A stretch of DNA of 64,000 nucleotides. It comes from Hevea brasiliensis. Its lineage: Eukaryota > Streptophyta > Magnoliopsida > Malpighiales > Euphorbiaceae. The first letter of the stretch is position 1, and each line of letters starts with the position of its first letter. The position numbers and the translations under genes were made by a program. A model generated the notes under the pieces. The model was given only the letters and a program-made list of their open reading frames with translations, made no database searches and was not told the DNA's origin. The DNA is taken from the NCBI RefSeq assembly GCF_030052815.1, contig NC_079509.1, positions 43,270,750-43,334,749 of the forward strand. Direction: 5' to 3'. This document shows positions 1-13,779 of this stretch, piece by piece.

Positions 1-3000
1 TATGGTTCATGGCATTATATACTTTAGGGATTTTCATAGCCCTAAAGTAGGTGGAATTCTTTAAAATTTAGGGATTTACAATCCCTAAACATAGTTAGTG
101 GAGAATGAGTGTTCTCCACTAAGGAGACAACCTTTACAAGTATCTTCCTCTCATCAAATCAAATTGATGAGTTTTCACCATCTTATGTTGCCACATGGCA
201 TCAATGCCACATGGCATCAATGCCACATCACCACCAATTCACTAAGCCACATTTCTCTCATGGCTTCCTAAGGCATGTTAGCCAAATTAATTCTTCTAAC
301 TTAATAATTTACATCATAAATAAATTATCTATTAATCCAACTCTTTAATTAATTAAGCTAATATTGAAACAATTTAAATATTAGCTTGTTCAAACCCAAA
401 AGCTTGAATTCAGTTTTAAGTCATGCTAGGGACCTTATAATCTCATTGCAAACTAAATTTATTAATTTAATTAATCAATTAAACTATTTAATTAGTTACT
501 CAAATTAATTTATTCCTTGATCACTTGTTCCTATTTATGTGACTTCTTAGGTCTATTACTAATTAGCAATAAGAATAACATTAACTCTTTAATATTATTG
601 GAACTCTTTTCATACCCATAATAAAATTCCCTTTCACTCTTGATTCTCATAATTCATGGCTGACACCTACCACAGTGTGCCATGACTATCCAACTACTAA
701 TGAATTAAATTCATCCCTTTCTTTTAAACCTTGATCATACATACTATGCACTAAAATCTCTTCATCATAGTCAATGTCAAACCCAAATTGCTTGGAATTA
801 TATGTCATCATCTTAATTCTAATTCTTGATTAATAAGACTTTCCATCATAAATTATTTTCTGACTAAATCTATCTGTCTAGGCCAAGAACTTTGATTATC
901 AAGAATAATTTAGATAGGCTTAGGATTTTATCATTATTTGCTTAGGGCAACGGATCCCATCTTGACTAAACATATATTTCCATAAATAACTAGTTAGAGC
1001 TAACATAAGCTGTGACACCCCTTACCCGTCTACTATATAGCCAAGTAAGATATGTCACACAGTATACCGGAATACCTTATTTTAATTCAACTATTTTTAT
1101 TCTTCCTAATTTATTTATTTCATAGTTATGAAGTATAATTCGTGAAATATCATTCATTTAAGTCATTTATTGAAATTATAATTTATTTGAGGTTTCGCAA
1201 ATTTTATAGAAAATTCGGCAAAGTGCTAGCTAAAAATGGATAAAATAGTTCTTCAAAACCTGTGAAAAACACTTCCAAAATTTTTAATAAATCCCAAACT
1301 CCATTTCATCAACAAAATCTCAATATTTCTCAAATATACTCCCATTTCTCATCATTTCATTTCATAGGATATTCATGTACAAGTCGTAAACAAATATTCA
1401 CTTTTTCATTCATACACATAATTTTCACTATTTACATTGATAACAAAATACATTACATGAGTCTCAATTTCATATGAGAAAATAAAAATTAATTACAAAA
1501 TACCCAAAATGAAACCTAGTGTCCTATCAATGTACTGATGTCGGTGTGGTGACACGGACACTATACAGATCTGCAGAAGGTCTCACCCAGTCTGTGGTCT
1601 ACTGGGCTCTCAATCGGTTTCTCCAGAACCTACGCGTGGCAAAAAGCAGCGCGCTAAGCAATAATGCTTAGTGGTGCCAATAATAAAATAAAAAGAAATA
1701 ACATAAAGTAAGTATGCAGTGCATATTTTGATGTCTTATGCAGACAATTTTTCGATCATTATGAGTAATCTTATTTATTATGTACATGTTCTATTCATTA
1801 TTTTATTAAATTTGTTCACTTTCATTTTTTATTGCCTAAGTAACCTATACTGGATAACTGGACTAGATAAACGGGTAAACTGGCACTTGGTATTAAGTAC
1901 CTCGGGCCATCACACCATCGGTCACATATGTATCTCCCGATTAATGTAAGCAGGCTAATAAGTCAGATAACATTAGGCACAAGGCCAAGTATCAACATAA
2001 TGTCAGAATGGCTAAAAGCCATGAAATTACAGAATGGCATAATGCCATGTGCAGTACTGCTAACTGAACCCTATTGGCATGCCAACCTATCCAAACCAAT
2101 CTTACTAGGTGTACTAAGGCATGCTACACTTTTAAATTGTACAATTCTTGAAATTTAAGTTTAGGTGTTACTATTCATTTCATTAGTTAACTAAAATGTT
2201 GACTTTTGCATAGACAATAGGTACATTAGTTCTAATACTCCCAACATATCACATTTTGCATTCTAAAATTGTTGGTATTGGTTGCCAATACCATTTCTAA
2301 GCTTAGTGTTAGTTATTCAAAATTTTTAGATTTCAATCCTCATATTTACTATTCCATTGGTCATTTCTACAGTAGGAATTTGGTAAAATTGTCTTCATGA
2401 AAGTTGTTCTTTATTTTGTCTAGTTACATTTCCTTTTTTGAATCACTCCATTTGGAGTTTTGTAGCTCAAGTTAAGGCTTAAACACCATAACTAGCCGGA
2501 TTAGACGGAATCCAAAATTCTGGGCAAAACTGGTTCTGCCAGATTTGGTAACTTAAGTTTGGTTGGCAATTTGACTAGGTTATGGTCAGGATTTGGATTT
2601 ATGTTCCTCATGAAAGTTGTAGGTCTATGTCTCAGCTTTCTATTGGTAAAATTTTATGTCAATTGGACCTTTCTACATTGAGTTATGACTGAATGAATAA
2701 ACACTATTCATTTGGTCATTTTGCCAAGGCAGAATGCAGGTCACCCGGATTAGGGCAATTTTTAGGCTAACTTGGTTTGGTTTTCTGGGCAGGGTTTCTT
2801 CACCAAAGTGGTGCCATTATGTGTCTAGTTTCATGTCCAATTGGCGTTGCACCAATTGAACCTCTACAACTCTATTTATAGCTGCCCAAACCTGTTGGAC
2901 TAACATCCAGACTTGCAGGGCAGCCAAGGCAGCTCACCCAAATTCAAATACTAAGCCACAACTCACTTCATTTCTTCATCATACAGAGCCAAATGGTCAC

Positions 3001-4737
3001 TAATTGACCATTTAAACTTTCATTCACCAACACAGAGCAAAACCCTAGGTTTTGCCCAAACCCTAACTCCATCAACTTCAATTCTTCTTAGACATGCAAT
3101 CAATGAATTAAGACATCTAACTCATGTTCAATGGTAGCCATGGACCACTATAAATTAACTTAATCAATGAGATCCTAACATACTCTAAGGCTGCTAAAAT
3201 TTTAAAGAGTGCATACTTATAGTTTTCTTTCCAATTCCTTGCAATTTCTAAGCTCAATCGAGTCCTTAAACAAATATTGAAAGAAAGGAAGAGAGATTGG
3301 TCACTAACCGTGTGAGCAGAATTTTTCCACTCAAAATTTCTTCACTTTCTTTGGCTTTCTTGGCAGTCAAAGACCTTCCCAAGAGGTAAGGACAATTTTT
3401 AATGAAGAGAACTTAGGGTTTAGTGGTGAGAATTCAAGGTTTGGAAGAGAGAAAATGAAAGGAATTTTAATGGAGGAAGAAATGGGTCACGGTTGGAAAT
3501 GGGAAGAAGAAGAAATCTATTTTTTTTTTCTTTCATTTTCTGCCTATTTTATTCATTTTAAATGAGTTAAGGATATGTGTCACAATGTGATTGGTCATTG
3601 GGGTTTTAATGACATCATAATGATGTCAAAATTCTCATTTATTCCATTTTCTTTTTTTTTTTCTTTTCTACTCATTTTCAATTTAATTTTTAGCAATATT
3701 TATTTACATTTTATGTTATAATAATTATTTAATTAACTGGACAAGTTGGCCAAAGATCACATCTGAAGGCGAAATGACCAAAATGCCCTCGGCGAAATGA
3801 CCAAAATGCCCTCTGTTTGCCTTAACAGACCAAAATTGTCTGTATCGATTGAAAAATTTTTCTAAGCATTTTCTTGGTATTCTAATGCCATAAAAACCTC
3901 AATGACCCTTCTCTGGAGTCCCAAAAATTATTTTATGAATTTTCCCTTGGGTCTAGGGCTCCTAGTTGTGAGAACCGCAACTTCCCACTAGGTTACCCAT
4001 CGCTAGGGCACCGGCTCATTTAACTTAGTTGTATTTTATTTCTAAAATTTTTTCTAAATTTTTCTTATTAATATTTGAGTTAATTATAGTTCCTCACTTT
4101 AGTTTAAATATTTTTCCGGACGTTCTAGCTGTCCGGATCGATACTGGTCACCGGAACAGTATAATGTACGGAGTTGCTGCAGAGAGGGTGTTACATAAGC
4201 TGATATACCCATACATTATATAAACATGTAAGTAATATCAAACTCAAATCACCTATATATGAGATAACTATATCATCTCATCTAAGGATTATATGCACAA
4301 TTATGACCTAAATGATAACATATTGAAAGCAGCAAACTTCATATCCATATCACTAGTTTGGCTTACTTATCTTATATGTACCCATTATTTTTGTCTTAGC
4401 TTCATAATGTTTGATGGCATAAGACTCACCATTCCACTTTCATTAGCATCACATACTAATCAGTGGAAATGAATAAAGGTGATAATTTAGCCGGATAGGT
4501 CATGCCCAACAAAATATCCTTGACTATAAATCATTATTTTTATAGTACTTATACTGGATAATTTCGTCACTCATATTCTTAACACTTTAAGAATGGAATA
4601 TCTAACAAACTACTAAATGGACTTTTAAAAATAAAAATAAACCATTTAATTTAAATAAAAAGATAATTGCCATTAATGGGAGTTAATATTTACAAAGTAC
4701 AATATTACAAGTAATGCTTTAGGATATAGTACTAACA
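1..4737 (-). mobile_element. Ty1/copia 3' LTR, cut by the window edge and split by a solo LTR
   Basis: Read on the minus strand this is the 3' LTR of the copia element whose RNase H lies just to its right. The LTR start is TGTTAGTA at 4737-4730, preceded on the minus strand by a purine-rich stretch. The two parts are 1-1010 and 4201-4737; the intervening piece is a later insertion. Parts of the LTR resemble 54165-55300, for example the 'tcatgctagggac' stretch near 421 and 54172. The distal end lies outside the window. No coding potential is visible. Placement at the inner end is firm; the lineage within copia is not assigned. Confidence 0.75.
1011..4195 (-). mobile_element. Solo LTR of a Tekay-like gypsy family, 3185 bp
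   Basis: The block starts TGTGACACCCC and ends GGGTGTTACA and is flanked by the direct repeat TAAGC at 1006-1010 and 4196-4200. Its LTR sense is minus, because the TGTAACACC end, with the TTCCGGTGACC box next to it, lies at 4195. It holds no gag or pol, so it is a solo LTR. It is homologous to 36049-39774 (opposite strand) and to the 21869-40103 solo LTR. It contains the reverse-strand 'cataacttgagctac' module near 2440-2475, a tandem pair of the GACCAAAATGCCC box at 3776-3812, a putative splice donor at 3301-3309 and a stem-loop ending in TAG at 1630-1678. Confidence 0.9.
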
Positions 4738-4805
4738 ATCTCCTACTTGCACTAGAGCTAATCATTACAAAACCTAAAACCCATTTTCTTAAGATGTCAG
4801 TCCAA

Positions 4806-6035
4806 TTATTGCTGTGACATGGCCTTAGTGAGTGGATCAGCTAGGTTATTAGCTGAAGCTATCTTTTGCACAGTTACATCACCTCTCCCAACTGTTTCTC
4901 TAATAACATGGTAGCGCCTTTCTATGTGTTTGAACTTTTGGTGAGACTTGGGTTTCTTTGCTAAAGCTATAGCACCATTGTTGTCACAGTAAAGATCTAA
5001 TGACACAATCAAAGGAACCACTTCAAGTTTTGTTACAAACTTTGTCATGCAAACAACTTCCTTTGTAGCATTTGATATAGCAATAAACTCGGCCTCTGTA
5101 GTAGAATTCGTAGTCATTATTTGCTTGAAAAATTTTCAACTGACTGCTCCTCCACCATAAATGTTCACAAAACTTGAGATAGACTTTCTATTGTCCACAT
5201 CTGACTAGAAGTTAGAATCTGTAAATCCATCTAGTTGTAGGTAACTTCCTCCATATATCAAGATTAAATACTTAGTTATTCGTAAATACTTTAGGATACT
5301 CTTGACTATCGCCCATTGTTTTAAACTTGCGTTGGATTGATATTTGCTAGTCACACTAATAGCATATGTGATATCCAGCCTTGTACACAACATAACAAAC
5401 ATAAGACTTCAAGTTGCCAAAGCATATGAAATTCTTGCCATTTTCTTTCTTTTCTTAGGTGTCTTTGGAGATATTTCCTTAGAGAGAAGGATATCGTGCC
5501 TCATAGGCAATAATCTTTTCTTGGAATCAAGCATGTTGAACCTTTTCAACACCTTTTCCAAGTACAGACTTTAGGATAAACCTATCATTCTTTTCGAGGT
5601 ATCTCTATAAATGTGAATTCTAAAAATATAGGTTGCCTCCCTTATGTCCTTCATGGAAAAAGTACTGGACAACCAGATTTTCACAATTGTTAGCATACCA
5701 ATATCATTTCCTATTAATAATATGTCATCCATATGCAAGACTAGGAAATTGGTTGCACTCCACTAACCTTCTTCTACACACATTCATCTTCATTTTTAAT
5801 AAAATCGAATACTTAACAGCTTCGTCAAAGTGTATGTTTTAGCCTCGAAGCTTGCTTATGACCATAAATGAATCTCTTAAGCTTGCACACTTTAGAATCA
5901 TCCTTGGATTCAAACCCTTAGGTTGTTTTATGAAAATGTCTTCCTCTATGTGTTCATTGAGAAAAGCAGTTTGGATATTCATTTGCTAATTGTTGCTATT
6001 GTTAATAAAACCCTAATGGATTTCAACTACTATAA
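4806..6035 (-). pseudogene. Ty1/copia reverse transcriptase and RNase H remnant
   Basis: On the minus strand the order is RT then RNase H, the 3' end of a copia polyprotein. The RT end nearest 6035 shows MNIQTAFLNE near 5985-5950, the usual copia 'D-V-K-T-A-F-L-N-G' block. An HMDDILL motif near 5725 stands for the YVDD active site. The segment 5402-5205 has the 'LCTRLDITYAISVTSKYQSN' block that follows RT. RNase H (5117-4806) shows the STTEAEFIA block, CDNNGAIAL, and the terminal ANNLADPLTKA. Stops and frame changes separate the blocks. Integrase, protease and gag are absent; sequence identity to copia stops near 6035, where different repeat DNA begins. Non-functional remnant. Confidence 0.88.
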
Positions 6036-8862
6036 GTTACATGTTTGTTCTATATTGCTAATGTAGATCCATGTTCCCATAACACTACCATGGAATTTAG
6101 TTATAAATGCCTCAAGAGGTAGAGGATTGACTAGAGTCACCACCCAAATGATAACCGAGATAAAAACTTTAGAAAAGATGTGGGCAACGACTCCACCCCT
6201 TACAAAGGACCACTAACCTTCTTTTTTGATAAGCCTAATGAACTAGATTTCAGATAGTGGGTATAGAAAAGGAAAGATGTTAGGCACCTTTTTCACCTGA
6301 GCTTATCTTAGGATAAAAACTAACCCCTTACCTTTTCTCCTTGGACTTATCTTAGAATAAGAGCCACCCCTTACTCGTGTTTCTTATAGCACGTCTTAGT
6401 GTTTCCTTATTAAAGTTCTTGTTCATTCAAAGCAAGTTTATAACAAATATGCAAATTTTATACATTTAAACATATTACACCCGTTACATGCACATATTAT
6501 AGCCCTAATCATACTTGGTTTCTAAGTTATAAATAATTACCATATTTACCATATTTTCCTATTAACATGTTTCTATGCTCTTTTCATACCTTGGGTTAAT
6601 TTACACATATTGGAAGATAAGTAAGTATATAAACAACCCCTAAGCATGCATCCCATGTTTTTATTATGCACCACTTGTTTTATTTTACCTAATTTCCCTA
6701 AGTTAATTACAAAGTTAGTTTACATAGAAAAGTGATTGTGCAATAAAATAAATATCCAAAGAAGAAGGGAGGAAAAAAGAATTACAAGCCCTTTAAAAGC
6801 CTATAACTAAAAGAATGGGGGAGGAGAAAAGAGTTATAAGCCCATAAAACTTTAAATTTAATAGTCCTAATTTATTACAAGGTCCATTAACCCATCTCCC
6901 ACGCAAGGGTCTTGGAGTCCTCCTTAAGGTTTCCATATTGGTTTTGTTCCATTTGTCTTGTTTGGAGAAATCCCACTTTCCATGTTTAGTTACTTTCCTT
7001 ATTTAGAGTAGTTGCCATATTTATCCATTTACCATATATTCAAAACTCACCAACATAGCCACTTACCATGTTTGAAAACTTGAAATAAGGAAGTAAACAA
7101 TTAAAGAAAGAAAATAATGAAAGAAAAGAAACTTCTTAGAAGGTTTATAAGCAATTTAGCTAGGGTTGGATTTCAACCCTAGTCATCTCCTTCTTATGGT
7201 CCAATACATGCTGTAAAGTCCCAAAATAGAAAATAAATAAGAAAAATAAGTTAGTAAAGATGAAACAATGAAATAAACCAAACTAGACAATAAAAAAGAA
7301 AATAAAACTAAGAAATTTACCTTTTCTGTATAGAGGGAGTAGCAATAGAAATTATATAAAAAATATAAAACATGCATGAAAGTTATGAAATTTTATAGAG
7401 ATGCTCTTAAAACACTAATGAACAACTTAGAAAAAAGAAACCACAAAAAATAATAAAGAAAAAGTTAAATTAGAATCGGAAAAAACACTTTTTTTTTTTA
7501 TTTACCCAAATTCTAACATAGTTTTGAAAAATGAGTTTGCATATTGTTCTATAAGGAATTAGATAAAACTCAAAACATAAAAGTTGTAGGAAGTTTAGGC
7601 TCAATAATTACCTAAAAAGGTGAGGTCATTACAAAGTTATGTCCCTTCAAATTTCGGGGTAGTGCAGAATTATGCAGAATCAAACATAAAAATTTTAAAA
7701 ATAATAACTCAAAATCTACAAATCTGATCAAGATGAAATATGTATGAAATTTGGATAAATATGAAGAATCCAAAAAAAAAAAATAATAATTTTGGGACTT
7801 GAAAACTTACCTAACTATGACTTATAGGTCAAGCAGTAGTTAAACGTGCCTAAACCATACACAGAATTTGTAAGTGCCTTTAAAATATGTTTTGTGACGT
7901 AAAAGAAACTAAAAGTACATATGAATGATATGTAAAGAGATGTTCTAAATGTTATCATGTTCTTACCTTTAGAAAAAAAAAATTAATAATAAAGAAAAGT
8001 AAAAGAAGAAAGGAACGAGAAGAGTGGCGTGTAGCTACTAGGTTTTTCTTTGGCTAGAGAAAAGAGGAAAATATGCCTCTTTAGGAGAGCAAGAGGTGTA
8101 TTTATAGGCATTTAGCTATTTAAAAATATTAAACCTAGCCTAATTAGGAAGAGATCTCGCTTAACTCCTCTCCTTCCCATTTAGGTGATTTAATTTACCA
8201 AAGAGCCTCTCTCATTTTCAGCAACAACATATAGCTGCCTAAATCTTATTTTTTTATTTTTATTTTTATTTATTTTCTAAAAAAGAAAAAGCATATATTT
8301 TCCTATTTAGCTAAAAATAGAGTTGAAAACTTCCTTATTAGGTAAAAGAGTAAATATCTTCCTTATTTGAGCTCTGATATTTGACCAACATAGACATTAG
8401 CTACCTATTCTATATTTTTATTTTATATTTTTTAATATCCTCGCTTATTTTCTTCCTTTTTTTGGTCTAATTTTCCCTTAAGTATAAAAGGAAAACCAGA
8501 TTCACTCCTCTGCCATCTATGTTGGCCAAATATGAGCCTTGGTAAGGTCTTAATGGGCCTTGCTCTAGTGGGCACTTCCTGGGCTTGCTCTGACTCAATG
8601 CAGTCCTAGGTTGGGTCCAACTAAAGCAGTCAATGTTTTTGCTTACAGGCCTTACTGCTCTTTCTTAATCTATTTTCATTTTATTATTTTTTATTTTTCT
8701 TCTATAAACATACTTAATTTTTATTTTTAACAAGTAAAACATCTCATAAAAATTTTTCTAGTACCTTTAGCATTCTTGAAACTATTTAAAGCTTTTATTA
8801 TTAGTCTCCTCACTACCTTAGATGTGTAAGATCCATTTGGGATCAAAAATTAGGAGTCTATA
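6036..8862 (+). mobile_element. Probable Tat-type gypsy LTR, plus sense, boundaries uncertain
   Basis: About 2.8 kb of non-coding AT-rich DNA. Near 6128-6300 it has a 'gagtcaccacc' stretch followed by 'gttaggcacc', the same layout as 59150-59280 in the right-hand Tat-type LTR. Near 8845-8862 it ends with 'aaaaattaggagtctata', which resembles the usual end of Tat LTRs. I saw no TSD, so the limits are estimates. It includes homopolymer T and A runs near 7490 and 7775. It could also be two merged fragments. Confidence 0.4.
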
Positions 8863-9896
8863 GTTTTGCCTTACTTTAACAGGGTTCCAAATTGGTGCCA
8901 AAGGTACTGCCAAAGGCTATCAAAGTGAAAACCATGCATAAAAAATGAGGTTTAAGTATGCCAACTTGATGACACACTCAGTGCCTAAGTTAGGTCAGGA
9001 TGTTACATCATGCACCTTGCTCATCTTAAGGATTATGATTCCATGACTGTAGAAAAAACTATGATATGTGCTATGCTTTAAGGCTTTGTACTTAGATTTT
9101 CTTGAGCTTCATAATTAACTCATTTAAAGGGAGAATCAAACCCTTTCATAGTTCTAAAGAAAATAAAAAAACTTGATTTGAATTTTAAGGATTTGAATAT
9201 AAGCATGCTTAAACTTCCTACGTATCTCCTTCTGAGGGATAATAAGACCTGACGTAGTTCGAGATGCAACTTTATAAGAGGTACTTCATCTCTTAAAAGC
9301 CACACGGTGACCTTGTAAAATGTAGTCCATATTCTATATGATCAGATATATGGGACATACTTTATATCCCATAGACCATCATGATTTACAAGACATTTTA
9401 TATATCTCATAAACAATTTGCAAAGAACATGATCTACTAGAATGTACACTGTGTCTTTATGGCCTATAAAATGTACTTTGTATTATGCTAGAACATACAC
9501 TGTGTCCTATGGAATGTACTTTGTATCCCAAAGCCCACCAAAATGCATAAGATTCTTCTAGCAACCCATTATTTGCAACATGCACTCTGTGTCTTATAAC
9601 TTGTAGAACATACTCTATATTCTGCTAGGATATATCTCGTGTCCTATGAGATGTGCTATGTATCCGAAAGCTTATTCTAGGATGTACTCCATATCCTTAG
9701 GCTTTTATATGTGCAAAATGTATTTTATGCCCTAAAACTGATTTACAGGACATCTTCTATGTCCAAAAAACTTGTATAATATGTAGGACATACTCTGTAT
9801 CCTAAAGACTTCTGTTGTGTGCTAGATGTATTCTATGTCCTAAATATCTTGTGATGTTCAGGATATACTTTATGCCCTAAAGATTATTTATCATTG
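8863..9896. repeat. Degenerate short-repeat tract, probably part of a Tat-type LTR
   Basis: No gene is visible. From about 9300 to 9890 a loose unit of 35-45 bp recurs, with words such as 'acatactctgtatcct', 'acatacactgtgtcctat' and 'tgtactttgtatccca'. The tract is interrupted at 9896 by the large nested insertion and continues at 52612, since the two sides share the CATTG duplication. I infer that it is the distal part of the LTR whose near part is 52612-55366, but the sequence between is too degenerate to prove it. Confidence 0.5.
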
Positions 9897-10539
9897 TGTA
9901 ACGCCCTCACTTTACGTAGTCTGTACATTCGACTACTCTGGTGACCTAATGTCGGTCCGAACAAGTCAGGATGTTTGAAACTACACTTCAGTGATAATAA
10001 ACAGGCATAAAATGATGAAATAAATAAAAAAAATACAAGAAAAATTAACAAAAAATAAAAGAGAGAAAGTGAAACTAAGTTAAATGAGCCGACATCGAAG
10101 TGATGGGTGACTGCACCGGGAAGTTACGACGAGGACCGTTGACTAGCCCTGGACAGTGGGAAACTAGGGGAAATATTTTCGAGACATAAGTGAAGGTCTA
10201 CTGAGGTGTAATTGACATTGGAAATGTCAAAGAAAAATTAATAAGTTAGTACAAATGAAAAACAAAAATTAAAGAAATCGGCGGTACAAGAAGTAAATCG
10301 GTAGTATCAAAAAATCCGAAATACAATTCGAAGAGGGGCATTTTGGTCATTTGACACCTCGAGTTAACTTTTAACCTAAATGTTCATGAAAAATAAGTGG
10401 TATTACATTTTGAAAATTTAATGAAAAATGAAATTAAAGATAAAATGTAATTTAAGGGAAGTTGAGGGTAAAAGTGCAATTAAAGGAAATCTTACATTAA
10501 TCCAATTTTTAATTAACTTAGTGGAGCACTAAGTAGGAG

Positions 10540-10546
10540 TATATAG
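10540..10546 (+). promoter_or_regulatory. TATA box of the level-1 5' LTR
   Basis: The heptamer TATATAG follows 'aagtaggag'. The same context recurs in the 3' LTR at 50030. It lies about 640 bp into the LTR, which would make U3 short and R-U5 about 3 kb. Confidence 0.6.
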
Positions 10547-12969
10547 AAGACATGTAAGGACCATAATCTGCCATTCATCACCTTCATCCTCTTTTTTCTT
10601 CAAAGTGCCGAATTGGTTTTCATCCCATAAAAACCTCCATAGCCATCCCACATGCAAGATTCCTCTCCTCCATGATCAAGCCATGATTCCGATAAGTATC
10701 TTTATTAAAAGTGGTGTACACATCTTGGGTAGAATATTGGGAGCAAAAAGAAAAAGTTTGGGTGAGGTTTTACAAAGCTCAAAATAATGTAAGTGCTAGT
10801 TTCTTAAAATTTCTTAAGTAAAAGTTGTGTTAAGCTTGAGACAAGTTAAATGGTTAAGAAATTGTGAGGAAATGTTTGAGTTTTGCTACACCATGATCTT
10901 GGCAGCCATGAAACTTGGTTTACTTAAGTTTGTTTTTTTTACCTCAAATAGATGGGAATTAAGGTTGATTAACTCAAATTAAAGTGTAGCAAGTTAATAC
11001 CCATGTATAAAATCTAGAATTGGTATAATTGACCATTAAGTTCAGAAAATTCAAATAGGCATATCTCCCACAAGAAATCTCTCAATGTAATAAGCCATAC
11101 CAATCTGGAATAAGAAAGAGACCCAAAACTTTGTTTTAGACAACTTTCTTAAATTATAAATGTATAAGGTCAAAAGTTAAGGTCAAAGCCATTGACCTAA
11201 TTAAGGACCATGCCAATATAAGACTTTTGAGTCTAAGTCAATAATTTGGCTATAAATAATTCTATAAGACTTAACAAATTACAAGTAAAATTTTCAATTG
11301 ACCCTAAGACATAGGGCAACAATACTTATGAAGAATGCTAGACCTCAATGTGATTACAAATAGTCCAAATAAATTAGTAAAGTCAGAACTGAAAATGCCT
11401 AATAAGGAAGTCAAAATTTAACTTTGACCTAGTTATGGTTAAATGGCCATGACTTAAGTTATACAACTCCAAATGGATTGATTCAAAAATGAAATTAAAG
11501 AAGACACAATGAGAAACAATTTAATGAAGAGAAATCTATTAAATTTACATTGTAGCTTAGTCCAATAAATAGTAAACACTGGCCATGAAATCTGAATAAT
11601 TGCAATAAAAATGCAATAAGCTTTGAAATGAAATTGGCAACATATATCAACATGTGAGGAATGAAAAATGGAACATATTAGTAAATTAAAACTAATTCAC
11701 CTAGTGTGCATTAAAGGTCAACATTATAGGTTGACTAATGAAAGGAATAGTATTAATAAAATTTAACTATCGAACCTTATTATTAGAAACAATTTAAATG
11801 AGTACTGAAACACTTTAAATTGTGTGTTTCAGTTAGAAAAGACACTGGGAAGGGAAAAGACCCGCTGAGTCAAGGCTAAGAGGCTACTCATTAGAGGTTT
11901 GTGCACAACTAGTTTTTAATTGATTTTATTCTGAAAATTTCATATGACTAAATGACGTATTTTCCTTATGTATTATGTTTATCAACTATTGGATTTAATT
12001 CAATGATTATTGAAATTGTTATAGCATGTATGAATTTAGCTTTGTAAAATGGTATTTCAAAAAGTATTAAGCATTGTTGTGGATTGAATAAATTATGTTT
12101 CAGAAATTTGTGATAAAATATGTCTTGAATTGTGATGGGCAATTTGCATGAAAAAATACAAATTTATATTTTGAATTGTGATGAGCATAAAAATTATTGG
12201 ATATTAGAATTAACTTTGATTTGTGATTTATACTCATAAAAAGGACAAAGCGATTTATGATATTGTTTTATATCTCACTATAGATGCTTGACTAGGTTAT
12301 TACTCGTCTCTTTCATTTGTTGAGGAGACAATGGCGCTAGCTTTGTTTTGATTACCATGGTATGTGCACAGGTTTAAATTCTCCTCTTATTAGAGGTTAG
12401 ATCTAAGTTTTTAGTTATGGCCCTTTCGAAAGTTTCATTATTGTGGTGTGTATTATGCACGATAATTTGACCTCTCCAACCATAGGGAGTTGGAATCTGA
12501 TTTGACCTCCCCGACCATAGGGAGTTAGAATTGTAACACCCCGAACCTCCGAGTTATGAATAGTACCATTTGTGGTCCGTGATAAGTACTATTCAAAGAC
12601 ACCTTGAGGACCAAAAATAAATAAAAAATTAATTGAGATAGACACAATAAAAATTCAAGTGACCCAAAAATATAAGGATTCACCGAGTATATTGTAAAAA
12701 AGGGATTATGACACGATAAGGGGCATTTTGGTCAATTCACCCCAAGAGTTGACTTTTGACCAAAATGTAAATTAAATTAAATGAAAATAATATATTGAAT
12801 TGTGAAATAATTTTTTTTTAGGAAAAGAATTCAAGTATAAAGTGAAAAGAAAATAAAAGAAATAAAAATCTAGAATTTTAATTCCATTTTGACCCAATTA
12901 AAATTTTTATATCAATGAGCTTTTGAAAACTCAATTAAATGAATTAAATAAATAAAAAATGGGGATAAA

Positions 12970-12978
12970 TATATAAAG
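12970..12978 (+). promoter_or_regulatory. TATA box and pyrimidine tract of the level-2 5' LTR
   Basis: TATATAAAG at this position is followed 40-100 bp later by a CT-rich run (13018-13072), a layout common in plant core promoters. It is repeated at 43530 in the 3' LTR. I infer that transcription starts near 13000. Confidence 0.65.
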
Positions 12979-13229
12979 GGAAAAAAACCCTCTTCCCTCC
13001 CCCATTTAGTTACCACCCACTCTCTCTCCTTCTCTCTTTCTTTCTTTCTTCTTCTTCTTCCTTCTTTCTCCATTGACACCCATTCTTAAAACTCAATTCC
13101 TTGCTTTTCTCTATGGGTTTTGCATCTAATTGATAGAGAACATCAAATTAAATATTGATTGAGAGATTAAAAGCAAGGGGAGACAAGAGATTTGGAAGAA
13201 ATTAAAGATTTGGGAAGGTCACAATTGAG

Positions 13230-13237
13230 GTAAGTGT
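13230..13237 (+). other. Putative 5' splice site in the level-2 LTR leader
   Basis: GAG followed by GTAAGTG matches the plant donor consensus well. It lies about 250 bp after the TATA box. Equivalent sites occur at the corresponding place in the other Tekay-type LTRs of the window. Confidence 0.4.
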
Positions 13238-13779
13238 ATTCTCATGTTAGATTAGTTGTATAGGCTTTGAATTAAGTTAACTTATGATGAAATAACATGA
13301 GAAATTGAAAGGAAACATGTATGGAAATCTAAACCAGGGTTTTGGAAAATTTAGGGGAAATTAGGATTTTAATGTATTTTAGTTAAATTAATGATAAATC
13401 TAAGTTAAATTGAAGTAGTATGCTTGATTGGGAGTAGTAAGATTTCATGGGATTGCATAAATTGAATTATGGAAGATTAGGGTTCATGGGAAAATTAGAG
13501 CTTTAGTGCTAGAGAATGAAATTGGTGTGTGTAGTGTTAAATTATAATTATTTGAGGTGTATTTAGTTTGAATTGACATTGGTTTGATGAATGGAAGTAA
13601 TGAAATGGTAGGATTAGGGAAAATTATAAACTTTGGTGTTTGAAAATTGTAGGTTTTGTGCTAGAAAGTGCCATTGATGTGTTAATGCTAAATTATAATC
13701 ATTTTGAGTGAATTAAATGTGAATTGAGATTGGTTAGTGGAATTAATTTAAGAAATGAAAATTTTAACTTAGGGCAGAT